Origin: a virus
Direction: 5' to 3' (one strand)
Virus record (IMG/VR): IMGVR_UViG_3300008459_000049
Coordinates: 1-58,780 of that record
Length of the DNA stretch: 58,780 nucleotides
Position 1 is the stretch's first letter. Each line of letters starts with the position of its first letter. Below the pieces are notes generated by a model. That model was not told where the DNA came from and did not search any database. It saw only the letters and a list, made by a program, of their open reading frames with translations. Of the stretch, positions 1-11,423 are shown one piece after another. Position numbers and translations under genes: made by a program.

Positions 1-1074
1 ATTATAATATAAATTTATTTTTTCTTTTGACTGTTTTATACTTAAATTAATTTGATCTTTTAATTGTTTTAATATTTCATTAGTTTTGTCAGAGAAATTA
101 ATTTCTACCCCATATTGATAATAGCAATTATTTGATACATTAAAATCTGTGGCAATAAAAGTTTTATAATTTGTGTATATTGATTCTTCTGAGATATTTT
201 CTTGTAAAACAGTATAAGCTTTTGCATCTTCAAAACCATTATTCTTTTTTTGTTTTTGTTTTCTTAGCAGTTTTTTATTTTGTATTGTGACTATACCAGA
301 AATAAGCTGAGAAGAACTTCCTCTTATAAATTTTTTATATAAAGAATTATCATATATAAGCTGATCATAATTTAAGTTAAAAAATAATCTTATATATCCA
401 TTGTGTTTTGAAGTATAAAGATTAGAAAAATAACTACTTTTTAATTTTTCCAATGGATTTACACGAAAAGAAAATTTTTGACTTAGTGCGCTTCGCAGTT
501 CACTTGAGACAGATACTGATTTACCTATCTGCCTATAATCAAATATTTTATTTTTATCAAAATATCTATCTTGTATAATTCCATTTTGATCTATAATTGT
601 ATATTTGACAAGATTGCCACAAAAATCTTCATCGCTAACAAAATCTGAATCTATGTTCAGATTTCTTATATATTCATCTTTATCTATATAAAAAACCGCT
701 CCAATAGAAAGAAATTTATTTTCTTTTAAAGTATTTTTATCTATAAAATTATATCTAAATTTTGTTTTATATAATAATTTATCTGATTCTTCAAAAAGAT
801 CGCAATTATCATCTGAGATTATAAAATTGTTAGCTTCTATAACAGAATTAATTTTTTTGATAGTATATAATTGAGCAAGATCTTCTTCCATACCATATGA
901 ATTTATTAAAAATAATTTTAATTTTATTTTGTTGTCTTTTATTATATTTTTAAAGCTTAAAGGAGTTGAAAAGCTAACTTTTATTAAAACATCAGTCGCT
1001 GATGAATCAAGTGTTACATTTTCAAGTTGCACACTTGGAAAAGTTTCTACAGGTAAAGGTGGCAATAAATACAT
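1..1074 (-). CDS. Virion structural protein, partial (C-terminus beyond window)
   Basis: Reading leftward from an ATG at 1074, the frame stays open to the window edge, giving about 358 residues without a stop. The protein begins MYLLPPLPVETFPSVQLENV and is rich in Asn, Lys, Ile and Ser with alternating hydrophobic residues, as in beta-rich tail proteins. It has no catalytic motif or signal peptide that I recognise. It follows the 320-residue gene by 30 bases and lies at the end of a run of tail and baseplate genes, so a tail or appendage role is inferred from context only. Confidence 0.75.
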   Translation of the reverse strand, partial: MYLLPPLPVETFPSVQLENVTLDSSATDVLIKVSFSTPLSFKNIIKDNKIKLKLFLINSYGMEEDLAQLYTIKKINSVIEANNFIISDDNCDLFEESDKLLYKTKFRYNFIDKNTLKENKFLSIGAVFYIDKDEYIRNLNIDSDFVSDEDFCGNLVKYTIIDQNGIIQDRYFDKNKIFDYRQIGKSVSVSSELRSALSQKFSFRVNPLEKLKSSYFSNLYTSKHNGYIRLFFNLNYDQLIYDNSLYKKFIRGSSSQLISGIVTIQNKKLLRKQKQKKNNGFEDAKAYTVLQENISEESIYTNYKTFIATDFNVSNNCYYQYGVEINFSDKTNEILKQLKDQINLSIKQSKEKINLYYN

Positions 1075-1104
1075 TAACAATATTCTCCGAGTAATTTATG
1101 CTGT

Positions 1105-2067
1105 TTATGGTTCACAATCTTCTTTGGTATCTTCTGTGGTGACACCTGCAACGCTGTCTACTGCACCCGCTACTCCATATACCACTCCATCTTTCTTTAA
1201 TCTAACGCTGGCTGGTAGCATTTCATCATCAACAAATATGTCAAAAAACCATTCTGCGTTTATTGGTATTGGAAATTGATTAAAATTTTCACTATTCAAA
1301 TAGTCATCTAATAATATATTATTTTTAATGTTTGTTGGTTTTTTATCGAAATAAAGCTGATTCCATATTTTATACTTTTTTTCATCTGCTGTCCCGGCAA
1401 ACATTGTTTTTTCTTGTTCTTCAAAAATTTCTATTTCAAAATCATGATTTAAATTTTGGGAATTTTTTTCTTCTATGTTAAAATAATAATATAGGCTTTC
1501 TGGATCTGCTTCTAAAAAGAATTGTTTATCATTATCATCTATAAAACTCTTAAAAAGAGTACCAACAGGCTCTTCTGTTATAAAAATTCTATAATAATTT
1601 GATTTCATATTTATTTGTGGAATATTGATTTTTGTTCCGTTTTCTATATTTCCCTCAAATAATTTTACATTATCTATAGCTCCACTGAGTACAGAAATAT
1701 TCCATGCAGGATAATAGGAGGAATCTACTTGAGAAGTTCCTAGCGGAAAAACATTACTCATGTTTGTTTCTCTGTTAGCAAAACTATGAATAAAATTATT
1801 TTTAATTTTTTGATCGTTTTGTTCTTTAATTAAATTTTCAACTGTACTAAAAAAACCTTGCGGCTTATTAGACGGTGTATTGTTTAAAATTCTTTCTTGA
1901 GATGAATTTTGACTCTCCGAGATATTTGCGTATCTTGAATCGTATAATATATCATCATCGTAAAAAGCATAATATTGTGGAGCAAATTTACCTTTTGAAA
2001 GTAAATGCTTTCCGTATTCAGTTAACTCTATTTTTAATACTTCTTGCTTATCGTCAAAAAAAGACAT
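1105..2067 (-). CDS. Putative virion structural protein (320 aa)
   Basis: ATG start with an AAAGGA ribosome site nine bases upstream, seven bases after the end of the giant tail gene. The N-terminus (MSFFDDKQEVLKIELTEYGK) opens a protein dominated by beta-type sequence with many aromatic and acidic residues. The last ~40 residues are a small-residue stretch (VYGVAGAVDSVAGVTTEDTK). No known domain is visible. Position between two structural genes and co-directional tight packing support a virion component; the exact role is unknown. Confidence 0.75.
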   Translation of the reverse strand: MSFFDDKQEVLKIELTEYGKHLLSKGKFAPQYYAFYDDDILYDSRYANISESQNSSQERILNNTPSNKPQGFFSTVENLIKEQNDQKIKNNFIHSFANRETNMSNVFPLGTSQVDSSYYPAWNISVLSGAIDNVKLFEGNIENGTKINIPQINMKSNYYRIFITEEPVGTLFKSFIDDNDKQFFLEADPESLYYYFNIEEKNSQNLNHDFEIEIFEEQEKTMFAGTADEKKYKIWNQLYFDKKPTNIKNNILLDDYLNSENFNQFPIPINAEWFFDIFVDDEMLPASVRLKKDGVVYGVAGAVDSVAGVTTEDTKEDCEP

Positions 2068-2074
2068 TAACTAT

Positions 2075-5000
2075 TTATCCTTTTTTAAATTTACTAATAG
2101 AAATTCCAGCTTCAACATTAACTAGTTCAACAAGAGAAAAGAAATCATAAGGCCAGTTATAAGAATATTCAGGTCTTTGTGCTTGTGAAGAGTTACCAAA
2201 CTTGAAAACAAATTTTTTGTCATCTGCATTTGTTTCTGTTAAATCATAATAGCTAATATTAGCATTTTGTTTTACTTTAAACATCTTTAATCTAACATCA
2301 TCTGGTAAATTTTTACCATGGAACATTTCGTCTTTTGATAAATCGTGGTCAATAGTAACAGTATCTTCTTCCACATTATATGAACATTTTGGCATCAATC
2401 CTTGCCATATATCACTTAAATCTTCTGTATCAAGTGTTTGTTTAAATTCAAAAATATACATAACAAACGGATCAATGCTTTTATTTTTTAACCAATTTAA
2501 ATGAGGAGGAATGACATATTTTGTCATAGATCTCATTAATTTTATAATACTGTTGTTTTCATCAACCGAATCAGAATATAATCTTCTTTTTATATCTTCA
2601 TAAGAGGTATTTGAAAACGCATCAAAATCTAGACCACCAAGAACTTTTTTGATAATTTTTCTGTCTATTCTGAAATAATAACCACTAGTTGGTTTTAAAG
2701 AATTATTATCTCTTGTATTAATAAAGTCTTTTAGATTTTCTCCTCTTATGTATGGTACTGTTTCTGCTGTTGTTCCATTTGGTTTTAAATGGTTTTCTAC
2801 ATCAGTATACGGAATTATTACAACAGCTTCTGATATAACTTTATTGTCTCCAAGTGCTCCTATTTGCTTAGGAGTGCTAATTTCAAATCCACAAAGATTA
2901 GCTAAAGATTGTACATTAGCACCAGAAGGAGACTCTGCCAGACGTAAAGTTATACCAGTATCTTGTGTTGCTGGTTTTCCGTATGTTGTCCAAAGACCTT
3001 TAAATTTATATGTATACGCTCCGTCAGCATTATTAGTAACTAATGATTTTAATCCAATGTTGTCATCTAATTGTGAATCTGCAAAATTTATACTTGGTGT
3101 TTCAAACTTGGTTTGAATTACCCACGCATCTCCCATTTCCCCAGCAGACACAGTATTAACTTCATATGTATTTCCTTTAAACGTTGGTATATATTTTGTA
3201 GTTGTTTCAAAAAGATTTACGCTAGAATTTATAGTCATCATATTTTTATATGCAGGAGATGAGCTATAGTTATCAGAAATATTATTTAAATTTTTTGATC
3301 TTGATCTAAAAAGTAATTCTGCTTTTATATTTTTATATTCTACAGAACACGCTTCAATTATTTCTTTTATAGAATATTCTCTTGTGTCATTAGCGGTAAA
3401 AGAAATTCTTGCAATAGAATCTCCATAGTAATATGGAGGAACGTATGGTGCATACGCTGGAGTGTCTATAAATTTAAAATACAGATTATATGGAGATTTA
3501 GAAAATAAACTTGTAGCAGTCGCACTGTTTATTGTATTCCAATATCTGGATGGCGGGCCATATAATGAATCTACGGATGGTAATAATAAAGTTCCATTAG
3601 AAAAATTATTATTTATTGTTTTTAAATTTTCATAATACGGATCAGCTATAAAAGATTTATATCCGCTATCTTTTTCTAGAACTACATCCATTTTATATGT
3701 AATTCCTTTTTGTGCATAAACTTTTGTTTTATTTGAAACAAATTTATTTAATCCATTTTTTAAGAAAAAAGATGGAACTTCTGCTAAGAAGTTATGCATA
3801 GCTAATTGATAATTTGAATCTAAAAACTTAAATTTCTTTAATGATCCAGAGCCCATATTATATGATGGATAACTTAAGGAATCGTAATCAGAGCCGGTAA
3901 GAATATCCGATGTATAATGAGTTGGATTTAAGTAATATAGATTATTTTCATCTTGCTTTAAATTATCTGGAATAATTGAATCAAATTCAATAAGAGATTC
4001 AAAAGGTAATCTAAAATTAGGATCTTGTTCAAGATAATTTACTGGCTTATATTTATAGAATAATGTTCCCCACGACGCAGGATCAAAAGCTGAATTTGTT
4101 ATAAGCTCACTGTTTGAAGATGAATAAAACGCTGGTGGAATTACACCATCATATAAAACACTGCTGGTTATAAATACAGGCCAGTCAACAGCAATTGATG
4201 ATTTTATTGTATTTAATAAAATGCCTGGTGCGAATAGTGGCTGCAAAAGAGTTAAAATTTGTCCTTGTATTGGAGTATTATTTGATAATATATACTGAAA
4301 TTGATCATTTATATTAATTGAAGAAGTTATATCAGCATTTTTTAATATAAATGAATTTATAAAGTATTTACTTAATGTTGTTACTCTCTCGCTTGGATAA
4401 AAATCTTTCTTTGGCAAGAATTTCTTTAATCCAGAAACTTTTAATTTTAAGTGTTTAACTGAAACTTCGTTTTGATCATACTTTAAATTATTATCTGATA
4501 TAATATTAAAATTTAAAATATTTGTATTATTTTGGAACAATCCACCATCTATTTTTAAATAATTTGGTGTTACGATAGAATTAAAAGTGTTTGGTTTTTT
4601 AATATAATCTTTTATATAATCACTTATTGTAAATTCTGGAATTATAGAGTACTTTTGAGAAGTTTGCTTTAATCCTTCAAAGTATTCTTCGTATGAATTA
4701 AAAAATGGTTTTTTATTTGAAAGAGTATTTACTTCGTAAGTATATCCATCATTTATGATATAGGTTCCATTACTTTTCGTAAATATTGTTACAAGTGGAG
4801 TTTTATTTGAATATTTTACATCAAAAATTTTCATAGAACCACTAAAAGGAGGTATGAAATTATTAAATGTTAATTGAGGGTGAGGTATTAAAATATCTTT
4901 ATAAGATTTATAGCCCTCTACTAGATTTGGATATATATTTTTTTGGTCTTTAAGAGTTGGACCGTTTCTATGATTACGCAAATAACCAGAAAAAATAATA

Positions 5001-8000
5001 TATTTATCACTGTTTATAATGCTATTTATACCTTCAAATCTATTATAAGAAGCCCCGCTCCTTTTTTGAGATTTTCCAATATATGACCAACTAGTTCCAT
5101 CCCATCTGCCCATTCCATTCAAATCAACACCATCATTAGTGGCCTGAAATCCTCCGCCGGCATATATACCATCTGATCTAGAAAATAATGTACTGATTCC
5201 GTTATCTATACCCGTGCCGACACTTTGAATAGTTGCCCCATTCCATCTCTTAATATGCCCATACCATTGATCCCCTCCAATATAAACACCATCAGAAGCG
5301 CTTAATATGGTATATCCATAGGTTGCACTAATAATACCACCACCAGAACCTGTAAATTGAAGAATTCTAAAATCACTATCCGAGCCAGCTGGATATATCT
5401 GCACTGATCCTAAAAGTTGCCAAGTCGAAACAGAAGGATTAGATAAGCTACCCGTAAATTTTCTTAAAGGCGTTTCATTACCAGCTATACATGCAGCATA
5501 TAATCCATCAGAACCACTGATAATGCTATGGCAAGTAGCTCCATTTACTCCAACAGTACCAATGTTACTCCAACTTGATCCATTCCATAAGCGAAACTGG
5601 GATGTTGTTAGGTAATTAGGTGTCATACCACCTACTATTATACCACTCGAAGAAGATACAATAGTATTAGCTCCCCAATAAGTAATAAAATCGTCTGCTG
5701 GGAATAAGGAACCAGTTATATATTTCCAGGAAGATCCATTCCAGCGAGCAACAGAGCCAGAAAATGTGCCAACAGCGTATAAACCATCAGAGCAACTAAT
5801 CATTGATTTTACAAATATTTTTGGTGTTGAACCACTCATTGAGGCACTTAACGCTGTAGAAAGTGGTGAAAATTTTGATCCATTCCACAAAGTAATACTT
5901 GATCCAACAGAACTTGAAACAAAATCACCAGCAAAATAAATTCCTTCAGAACAGCTCAGTGAGCAAACTACCAAAGAAGATGTATTAAAAATACTAAGAG
6001 GTTCAATATTACCACTTATATTATAAAAATTATTGTTTTCAACATCATATAAAATAATATTATCAACTGGATATTCTATTTGATTTAAGATATTTGTTTT
6101 TTCTTCTACGAGTGAATTCTTATATAAATTACCTCTTATATAATCATTATAATTTATTGTATAAGAATATTGTGATGGCATAGAGGAACTTATGCTGCCA
6201 CTATATGATGTTTTTGCATCTGTTGAAAAAATAGACTCACGTGCAGAAGATCCTGAGTTTATAACTATACTACTAGTATAGTTTAAATTATATTCAGAAC
6301 CACCTCTATTATAAATATAAGCTTTAAAGTCTGGAACAGATGAAAAACTATTATTACCCATTTCAAATAAATCAATAGAGCTAGTTGATCTTGCTCTATT
6401 GGAAATATCATCTTTCCAATAAGTTCTTATATTACTAACAGATTGTTTTGATCCAAGATCATCGTAATTTGGTTTAAATCTTGTTTCTTTTAAGCCAACT
6501 TTTTCTTTTCTTGGAAATACCATTTCTTTATATTCTATATATTTTAGTAATGGTTTTTGAATAATATCGCTATTTTGTGCTTTTAAAATAAGATCATGAA
6601 ATTGCTCTGATGTTTTTGCAGACGTATTTAATGCTATTGATAAATTTTTATTTGCAAATTTATTTTTATTATTATCATACGAAGAAACTGCTTTTATAAG
6701 TTCCTCAGAGCCTAACATAGAGATATCATGATTCATTGGAATATTATATTCTATAGGTGGCTCTATGTGTTGTTTAAGAACACTAGTTGATCTTTTAATA
6801 AACTTTTGTGGTCTGCCAAAAATATCATAGAATGTTTGTGGCTCAGTTTCATGAGTGACTACTTTATTGGTTTTTCTGAAAGCATATACAAATTTATTAT
6901 CTTGATTTCTTATTTGTCTCCAGCTTGCACCTTGATAAGGACCATTCATATTTAATAAATAATTATTTAAATTAGTTACAGTAACGTTCATCTGATTAGA
7001 TGAAAAATCATAGTCTTTAATGACAGATGAAGTTAAGTTTAGTCCACTAAAATCTAAGTTACTAGCTGTATAGAATGAAGAAGATCCGTAAAATTCTAAA
7101 TTAGGAAATGTCGTTCCTATGTATCCACTTGCTTTTGGCTTATTTGTTAATGAATGGGTTATCCATAGGTATTGAGAATCGCTTCTTGGAATTTGATGAC
7201 TAATAAACCAGTTATCATAATCAGCTGATTGTGAACCATTTGTATCTATTTTATATCCAACATTTTTATTTATTTTATGATATGAAGGGTTCTCTTTATC
7301 TAAGCTAGAAGATTCACTTAGCCATCTGTTATATTGTCGTCTAACAATTAAATTTCTATTGTTTAATGAGTTATAAACAGAAAATTCTTCTGCTTCTGCA
7401 TCAAGAGCGCCACGGCTGTTTACTTCTGGGCCACCTGGAGCAGAAAATCTTTCAACAAATATTGTTTTTATAACTGGTCTTACTGGTAATGTACGATCCG
7501 CACTATTACTTGAAGTAATATTTAGGGAGGATAGAATTTCTGGTAAGCCTTTGTTATTGTTTGTACGACCAGAAGTTTGAAAATATTCGTATGTATTTAA
7601 ATAATTTCCTAATACTTTTGGCTTTTTATAAATTTGACCAGAGCCGGTAACTTCATCAAAAGCAAACTTAAATGTTGAATTTATTTTATTATTTGAAATT
7701 TTAACTGGAGATATAGAATCTACTGGATTTTGTAATAATTCAACTTTTAGATCATTAACCTTAGAAAAACCTCTGACAAAATCACTTGCATATTCATACG
7801 GCTTCCCAGACTTATAATCATAGGAAAGTGGTACTGAATTTAAATTTTTTGCTGTCTTTACTTTTCTTATTGTTTCTCTTGCTGTATCGACTTCTACAAC
7901 ACCAGAAGCTATTTTTGAGCCATCTTGTAGGGTAATTGTATCATTGCGTTGCAATCTATCTCTTAGCCACTTTAAGCCAGCTGAAACAGATCCATGTTGT

Positions 8001-11000
8001 GCTCTTTGATCCTCATATTTATATGAATTAAATGAAGAAAATGTTGCAACTGGGTCACTTCTTCTTGAAATTATTGGAAGTCTATTTTCATACTTATTTC
8101 TCTCTAACATATGACTTTCAATAATATTATTGAATCTAGAAGAAACCTCGGCAGATGCTGGGAATAGCTGCGAAACCATTATAAGAATAGAATTGTCAAT
8201 CCATTTAAAGAATTGAAGGAACTTTTCAAAATCAGGAGTATTTCCTACTCTCTCAAAGAAAAGATTTCTTAACCTTTCAAGGCTTTTATATTCTTTTCTA
8301 TATCTTTCTAGAGGTTCTCCTATTAAATTATTAAAAGAATTTATGGTTCCAAGCCAATTTAAAATTTGTGTATCAATAATTTGATACATGCTTTTTTCTA
8401 GAGAATAGAAATAGTTTATTGGTCGTGTTTCTTTAGTATAATTTACATCATCGCCAGTTCTTATTTGTATTAAATCGCTTCCATCTAGAGTTTCCCAATT
8501 CTTTTGTGATGCGTTATTAAAAAACTCATTATTTGCTATTGTTTTATCGCTTGGATAGAAATTAATACCGTAACCAGTGTGTCTATAATTTGCAATTTTT
8601 CCTATCCATCCATATGAATTATTTACTTTTTCATAACTTCCACTTGAGGCATCTTCTACAAATAATTCACCTGAGGAATTGGAAGATGAGATTTGATTAA
8701 AATCCCAGTTAAGCGTCAGCATGGACTGCTTAGAAACACCAATGTTATTTATTGCTGAGTTTTGTATATGTGCATTTCTTTCTGGATGCGCTGTACCAAA
8801 ATTATTTATATCATAAGCATGAGCTAATAATTCTTCGTCGGTAACATAATCAAGCCAATATCTTATAGAGCTTAATTTTATATTTGTTTTTGCAATATTT
8901 GTTTGAGCTTTATCATAATTTGTAAAATGAGCACCAGCAAATATTCTTTTGTTAACAGAGAGTGCGTTCTTTCCATATTGAACTGGGACAGAAGCTGATA
9001 TAGCGAACTTGTTTTGCACATAATCCGTTAATGTATTTATACCAACAAGCTCAATTATGTAAGTTCCATTATTGCCAACAGATGTATTATAGCTTGGATA
9101 ACTGTAGTGTTTTATTCTTACTGCAAGGTTCCATTTTTCATTTTCATATACATCAGTAAAATAACTAGAGGTCGCTGAAAATGGATATACGTTGAGAGAT
9201 GAATCTTTAAAAGATCCAGAAAGTTTGAAATAAACATCTTTGCTGTTATTATCTCTCTTCTGGGCAGTTACAGCGAAATTAAATTCATCATTCCCCCAAG
9301 AATAAATAGATTCATTGTTGTTGGCTGTATGTGCTCCAAAGAGAGAAACAGTTGAAAAATCCTCTAAAACATAGTTTGGATCATCATATTCTAGTTTCTT
9401 TGGAAAAATAATTTCTGCTTCTACAGTTATTGGAACAAAATCTAATTTTCCTTCAAGATTTCCACTTATAAAACCACTTGTACCAACATCCCCAGAGACA
9501 GTTTTCTGTATTATAAACCCATTATTATTGTCAACATTGCTAAAATCTAAAGTCTTTTTATTAACAACTGAATAGGAATATTTATTTTTTATTTCATATT
9601 CTGAGTTATTAGAGTAGATATTTAATTTGATTAACTCATCGTCTATTCCATAGCATCTCAATAGATTTCTAATAGACTTTTCCGTTCCTTTTGATTTATA
9701 GATATAAACTAAATTATTGTATATATTTTGATAAATTGCATTTTTTATATCATTAATTTTTTTATCATATTCCGTTGTTTCGTTTCTAGAAAGAAGAGTT
9801 TCTAGAAGGCTTGCATCATTAAATATTTCAAAATTTTCAAAATTATATGAAGAAAGTATCTTATCTATAAAAACATTTGGTTTTGTTGATTCTTTATAAT
9901 AATTAACGTCTTTTATTCTTGGTAGATTCTCAATTTGTAAATGTAAAGTGTCAAAATAACTTGACATTATTTGCAATAAATTCTCTAATTCTTCACTTTT
10001 GCTCTCTTCTTGTTCTTCCATAATCCAAGAAGGAATACTGTTATAAATGCTCGCATTATTATATTCATCCCACAGAGAGCCACTCTTAGAAGTATTTTCT
10101 AAAACGTCTATAACAAGTGGGCTACTTGAGTAAATAATTGGATCACTGACCTCTGAAAAATCAGAAGAATATGAATTTATAGCAGATCCAGTATTTCTTG
10201 ATGTCGATGAATAATTTTTTATTGTACCGTTAGAAATTCTTCCAGAATAGTCTAATACTTTAGCATCTATTGAGCTATTACCTGTTATACCTTCATTGAA
10301 TTTAAAATAAACACCAAGCTCAGTATTGGAATCATCTCTATTTGATCCACCGTCAACATTAGTAAACCAATATCTACCAATATCTCTTGAAAGCCGCTGC
10401 TCCTTCCAGAATCTAAATTCATCAAATGAGCCCGAGGGAGTTCCTAAACCAGCATATCCAGATGAGATGCCGCTTTCGTCTGCTTGCCTTGCACCAATCG
10501 AAGCTTTAAGTTTTGCATTGTTTGCTAAATTTATCTTTCCAACAGATGGAATAGTTTTTGTTACTTTAAGCTGTCCATCAATATATATTGATACATCTAA
10601 GCTTGAAGTTGTTATTGAGTTATTTTTAAAAGAAAATGCATAGTGATGCCATTGATTTGGCGTTGGAATATCGCAAGCTATTGCATAATTTGAAATACCA
10701 GAAGACCCAGATCTATAATCAAAATAAAAACTATTTTCTTTATTTAATCTGTTTATTGCTAATCTTGTATAATTTACACTAGAGGATAATTCACCGTTCC
10801 ATAAATCAAATAATGTATAAAAAGAATGGAAAATGGATGGAGAAACGCTAGAACTTGGAACATTATCCTTGAACCAAAACTCTACAGTATTTCCCTTATC
10901 TGTGATACCTAAATTTGATTCTCTGTTTTTACTAATATCATATATGTTAGAAGAATCAAAAGCATCTTTTATGCTGGAATATCCATTTAAAGAACTATTA

Positions 11001-11422
11001 GGGCCGCCAAATACTTCAACGTTTTGAATAACTGACGATGTACGATGATCGATTACGCCAGTCTTAATTCCAAGGTTTACAGCTTGAAGATTTATATAGC
11101 CAGTTGTTTTTGGATAAATATTGTCATAGACGTATAGGTCAATTTGTGTTGACTTATTTCTCCACTCTTGCTTCTCTTTTTTAGATCCATCATATGGATA
11201 TCTTTGATAGATGTTTTTAATTGCATCAACATAATATTTCTCTGCTGATCCATATCTAGCAAAATTAGAAGCAGTAGAAAAATCTACTTCTGGTAGATAT
11301 CTTCCAGAATCTTCTGATGATTTTTCTAAAAACTCTTCGGACTCAAATTCATCATAAATTTCTTTTGCTATTTGGGAGTTTACTACTTTTGTTGTTTTAT
11401 CAAAAAGATCTTTTAAAGACAT
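2075..11422 (-). CDS. Giant tail/appendage protein with LamG-like domain and WNG repeats
   Basis: About 3115 residues, one of the largest genes here. I start it at the ATG at 11422; the frame opens three codons earlier with TTG. Residues ~175-385 look like a concanavalin/LamG fold (NTVEFWFKDN, NQWHHYAFSF, VSIYIDGQL, GSFDEFRFW), a common carbohydrate-binding module. Residues ~1810-2150 carry six or seven repeats of the form DGLYAVGxF...RWNGSSWxxIG, a beta-propeller-like signature. The rest is Ser/Asn/Tyr-rich beta sequence. It lies downstream of gp6-like and gp25-like baseplate genes, so a receptor-binding or baseplate-peripheral role is likely. The domains are seen in the sequence; the function is inferred. 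Confidence 0.8.
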   Translation of the reverse strand: MSLKDLFDKTTKVVNSQIAKEIYDEFESEEFLEKSSEDSGRYLPEVDFSTASNFARYGSAEKYYVDAIKNIYQRYPYDGSKKEKQEWRNKSTQIDLYVYDNIYPKTTGYINLQAVNLGIKTGVIDHRTSSVIQNVEVFGGPNSSLNGYSSIKDAFDSSNIYDISKNRESNLGITDKGNTVEFWFKDNVPSSSVSPSIFHSFYTLFDLWNGELSSSVNYTRLAINRLNKENSFYFDYRSGSSGISNYAIACDIPTPNQWHHYAFSFKNNSITTSSLDVSIYIDGQLKVTKTIPSVGKINLANNAKLKASIGARQADESGISSGYAGLGTPSGSFDEFRFWKEQRLSRDIGRYWFTNVDGGSNRDDSNTELGVYFKFNEGITGNSSIDAKVLDYSGRISNGTIKNYSSTSRNTGSAINSYSSDFSEVSDPIIYSSSPLVIDVLENTSKSGSLWDEYNNASIYNSIPSWIMEEQEESKSEELENLLQIMSSYFDTLHLQIENLPRIKDVNYYKESTKPNVFIDKILSSYNFENFEIFNDASLLETLLSRNETTEYDKKINDIKNAIYQNIYNNLVYIYKSKGTEKSIRNLLRCYGIDDELIKLNIYSNNSEYEIKNKYSYSVVNKKTLDFSNVDNNNGFIIQKTVSGDVGTSGFISGNLEGKLDFVPITVEAEIIFPKKLEYDDPNYVLEDFSTVSLFGAHTANNNESIYSWGNDEFNFAVTAQKRDNNSKDVYFKLSGSFKDSSLNVYPFSATSSYFTDVYENEKWNLAVRIKHYSYPSYNTSVGNNGTYIIELVGINTLTDYVQNKFAISASVPVQYGKNALSVNKRIFAGAHFTNYDKAQTNIAKTNIKLSSIRYWLDYVTDEELLAHAYDINNFGTAHPERNAHIQNSAINNIGVSKQSMLTLNWDFNQISSSNSSGELFVEDASSGSYEKVNNSYGWIGKIANYRHTGYGINFYPSDKTIANNEFFNNASQKNWETLDGSDLIQIRTGDDVNYTKETRPINYFYSLEKSMYQIIDTQILNWLGTINSFNNLIGEPLERYRKEYKSLERLRNLFFERVGNTPDFEKFLQFFKWIDNSILIMVSQLFPASAEVSSRFNNIIESHMLERNKYENRLPIISRRSDPVATFSSFNSYKYEDQRAQHGSVSAGLKWLRDRLQRNDTITLQDGSKIASGVVEVDTARETIRKVKTAKNLNSVPLSYDYKSGKPYEYASDFVRGFSKVNDLKVELLQNPVDSISPVKISNNKINSTFKFAFDEVTGSGQIYKKPKVLGNYLNTYEYFQTSGRTNNNKGLPEILSSLNITSSNSADRTLPVRPVIKTIFVERFSAPGGPEVNSRGALDAEAEEFSVYNSLNNRNLIVRRQYNRWLSESSSLDKENPSYHKINKNVGYKIDTNGSQSADYDNWFISHQIPRSDSQYLWITHSLTNKPKASGYIGTTFPNLEFYGSSSFYTASNLDFSGLNLTSSVIKDYDFSSNQMNVTVTNLNNYLLNMNGPYQGASWRQIRNQDNKFVYAFRKTNKVVTHETEPQTFYDIFGRPQKFIKRSTSVLKQHIEPPIEYNIPMNHDISMLGSEELIKAVSSYDNNKNKFANKNLSIALNTSAKTSEQFHDLILKAQNSDIIQKPLLKYIEYKEMVFPRKEKVGLKETRFKPNYDDLGSKQSVSNIRTYWKDDISNRARSTSSIDLFEMGNNSFSSVPDFKAYIYNRGGSEYNLNYTSSIVINSGSSARESIFSTDAKTSYSGSISSSMPSQYSYTINYNDYIRGNLYKNSLVEEKTNILNQIEYPVDNIILYDVENNNFYNISGNIEPLSIFNTSSLVVCSLSCSEGIYFAGDFVSSSVGSSITLWNGSKFSPLSTALSASMSGSTPKIFVKSMISCSDGLYAVGTFSGSVARWNGSSWKYITGSLFPADDFITYWGANTIVSSSSGIIVGGMTPNYLTTSQFRLWNGSSWSNIGTVGVNGATCHSIISGSDGLYAACIAGNETPLRKFTGSLSNPSVSTWQLLGSVQIYPAGSDSDFRILQFTGSGGGIISATYGYTILSASDGVYIGGDQWYGHIKRWNGATIQSVGTGIDNGISTLFSRSDGIYAGGGFQATNDGVDLNGMGRWDGTSWSYIGKSQKRSGASYNRFEGINSIINSDKYIIFSGYLRNHRNGPTLKDQKNIYPNLVEGYKSYKDILIPHPQLTFNNFIPPFSGSMKIFDVKYSNKTPLVTIFTKSNGTYIINDGYTYEVNTLSNKKPFFNSYEEYFEGLKQTSQKYSIIPEFTISDYIKDYIKKPNTFNSIVTPNYLKIDGGLFQNNTNILNFNIISDNNLKYDQNEVSVKHLKLKVSGLKKFLPKKDFYPSERVTTLSKYFINSFILKNADITSSININDQFQYILSNNTPIQGQILTLLQPLFAPGILLNTIKSSIAVDWPVFITSSVLYDGVIPPAFYSSSNSELITNSAFDPASWGTLFYKYKPVNYLEQDPNFRLPFESLIEFDSIIPDNLKQDENNLYYLNPTHYTSDILTGSDYDSLSYPSYNMGSGSLKKFKFLDSNYQLAMHNFLAEVPSFFLKNGLNKFVSNKTKVYAQKGITYKMDVVLEKDSGYKSFIADPYYENLKTINNNFSNGTLLLPSVDSLYGPPSRYWNTINSATATSLFSKSPYNLYFKFIDTPAYAPYVPPYYYGDSIARISFTANDTREYSIKEIIEACSVEYKNIKAELLFRSRSKNLNNISDNYSSSPAYKNMMTINSSVNLFETTTKYIPTFKGNTYEVNTVSAGEMGDAWVIQTKFETPSINFADSQLDDNIGLKSLVTNNADGAYTYKFKGLWTTYGKPATQDTGITLRLAESPSGANVQSLANLCGFEISTPKQIGALGDNKVISEAVVIIPYTDVENHLKPNGTTAETVPYIRGENLKDFINTRDNNSLKPTSGYYFRIDRKIIKKVLGGLDFDAFSNTSYEDIKRRLYSDSVDENNSIIKLMRSMTKYVIPPHLNWLKNKSIDPFVMYIFEFKQTLDTEDLSDIWQGLMPKCSYNVEEDTVTIDHDLSKDEMFHGKNLPDDVRLKMFKVKQNANISYYDLTETNADDKKFVFKFGNSSQAQRPEYSYNWPYDFFSLVELVNVEAGISISKFKKG

Positions 11423-11423
11423 T

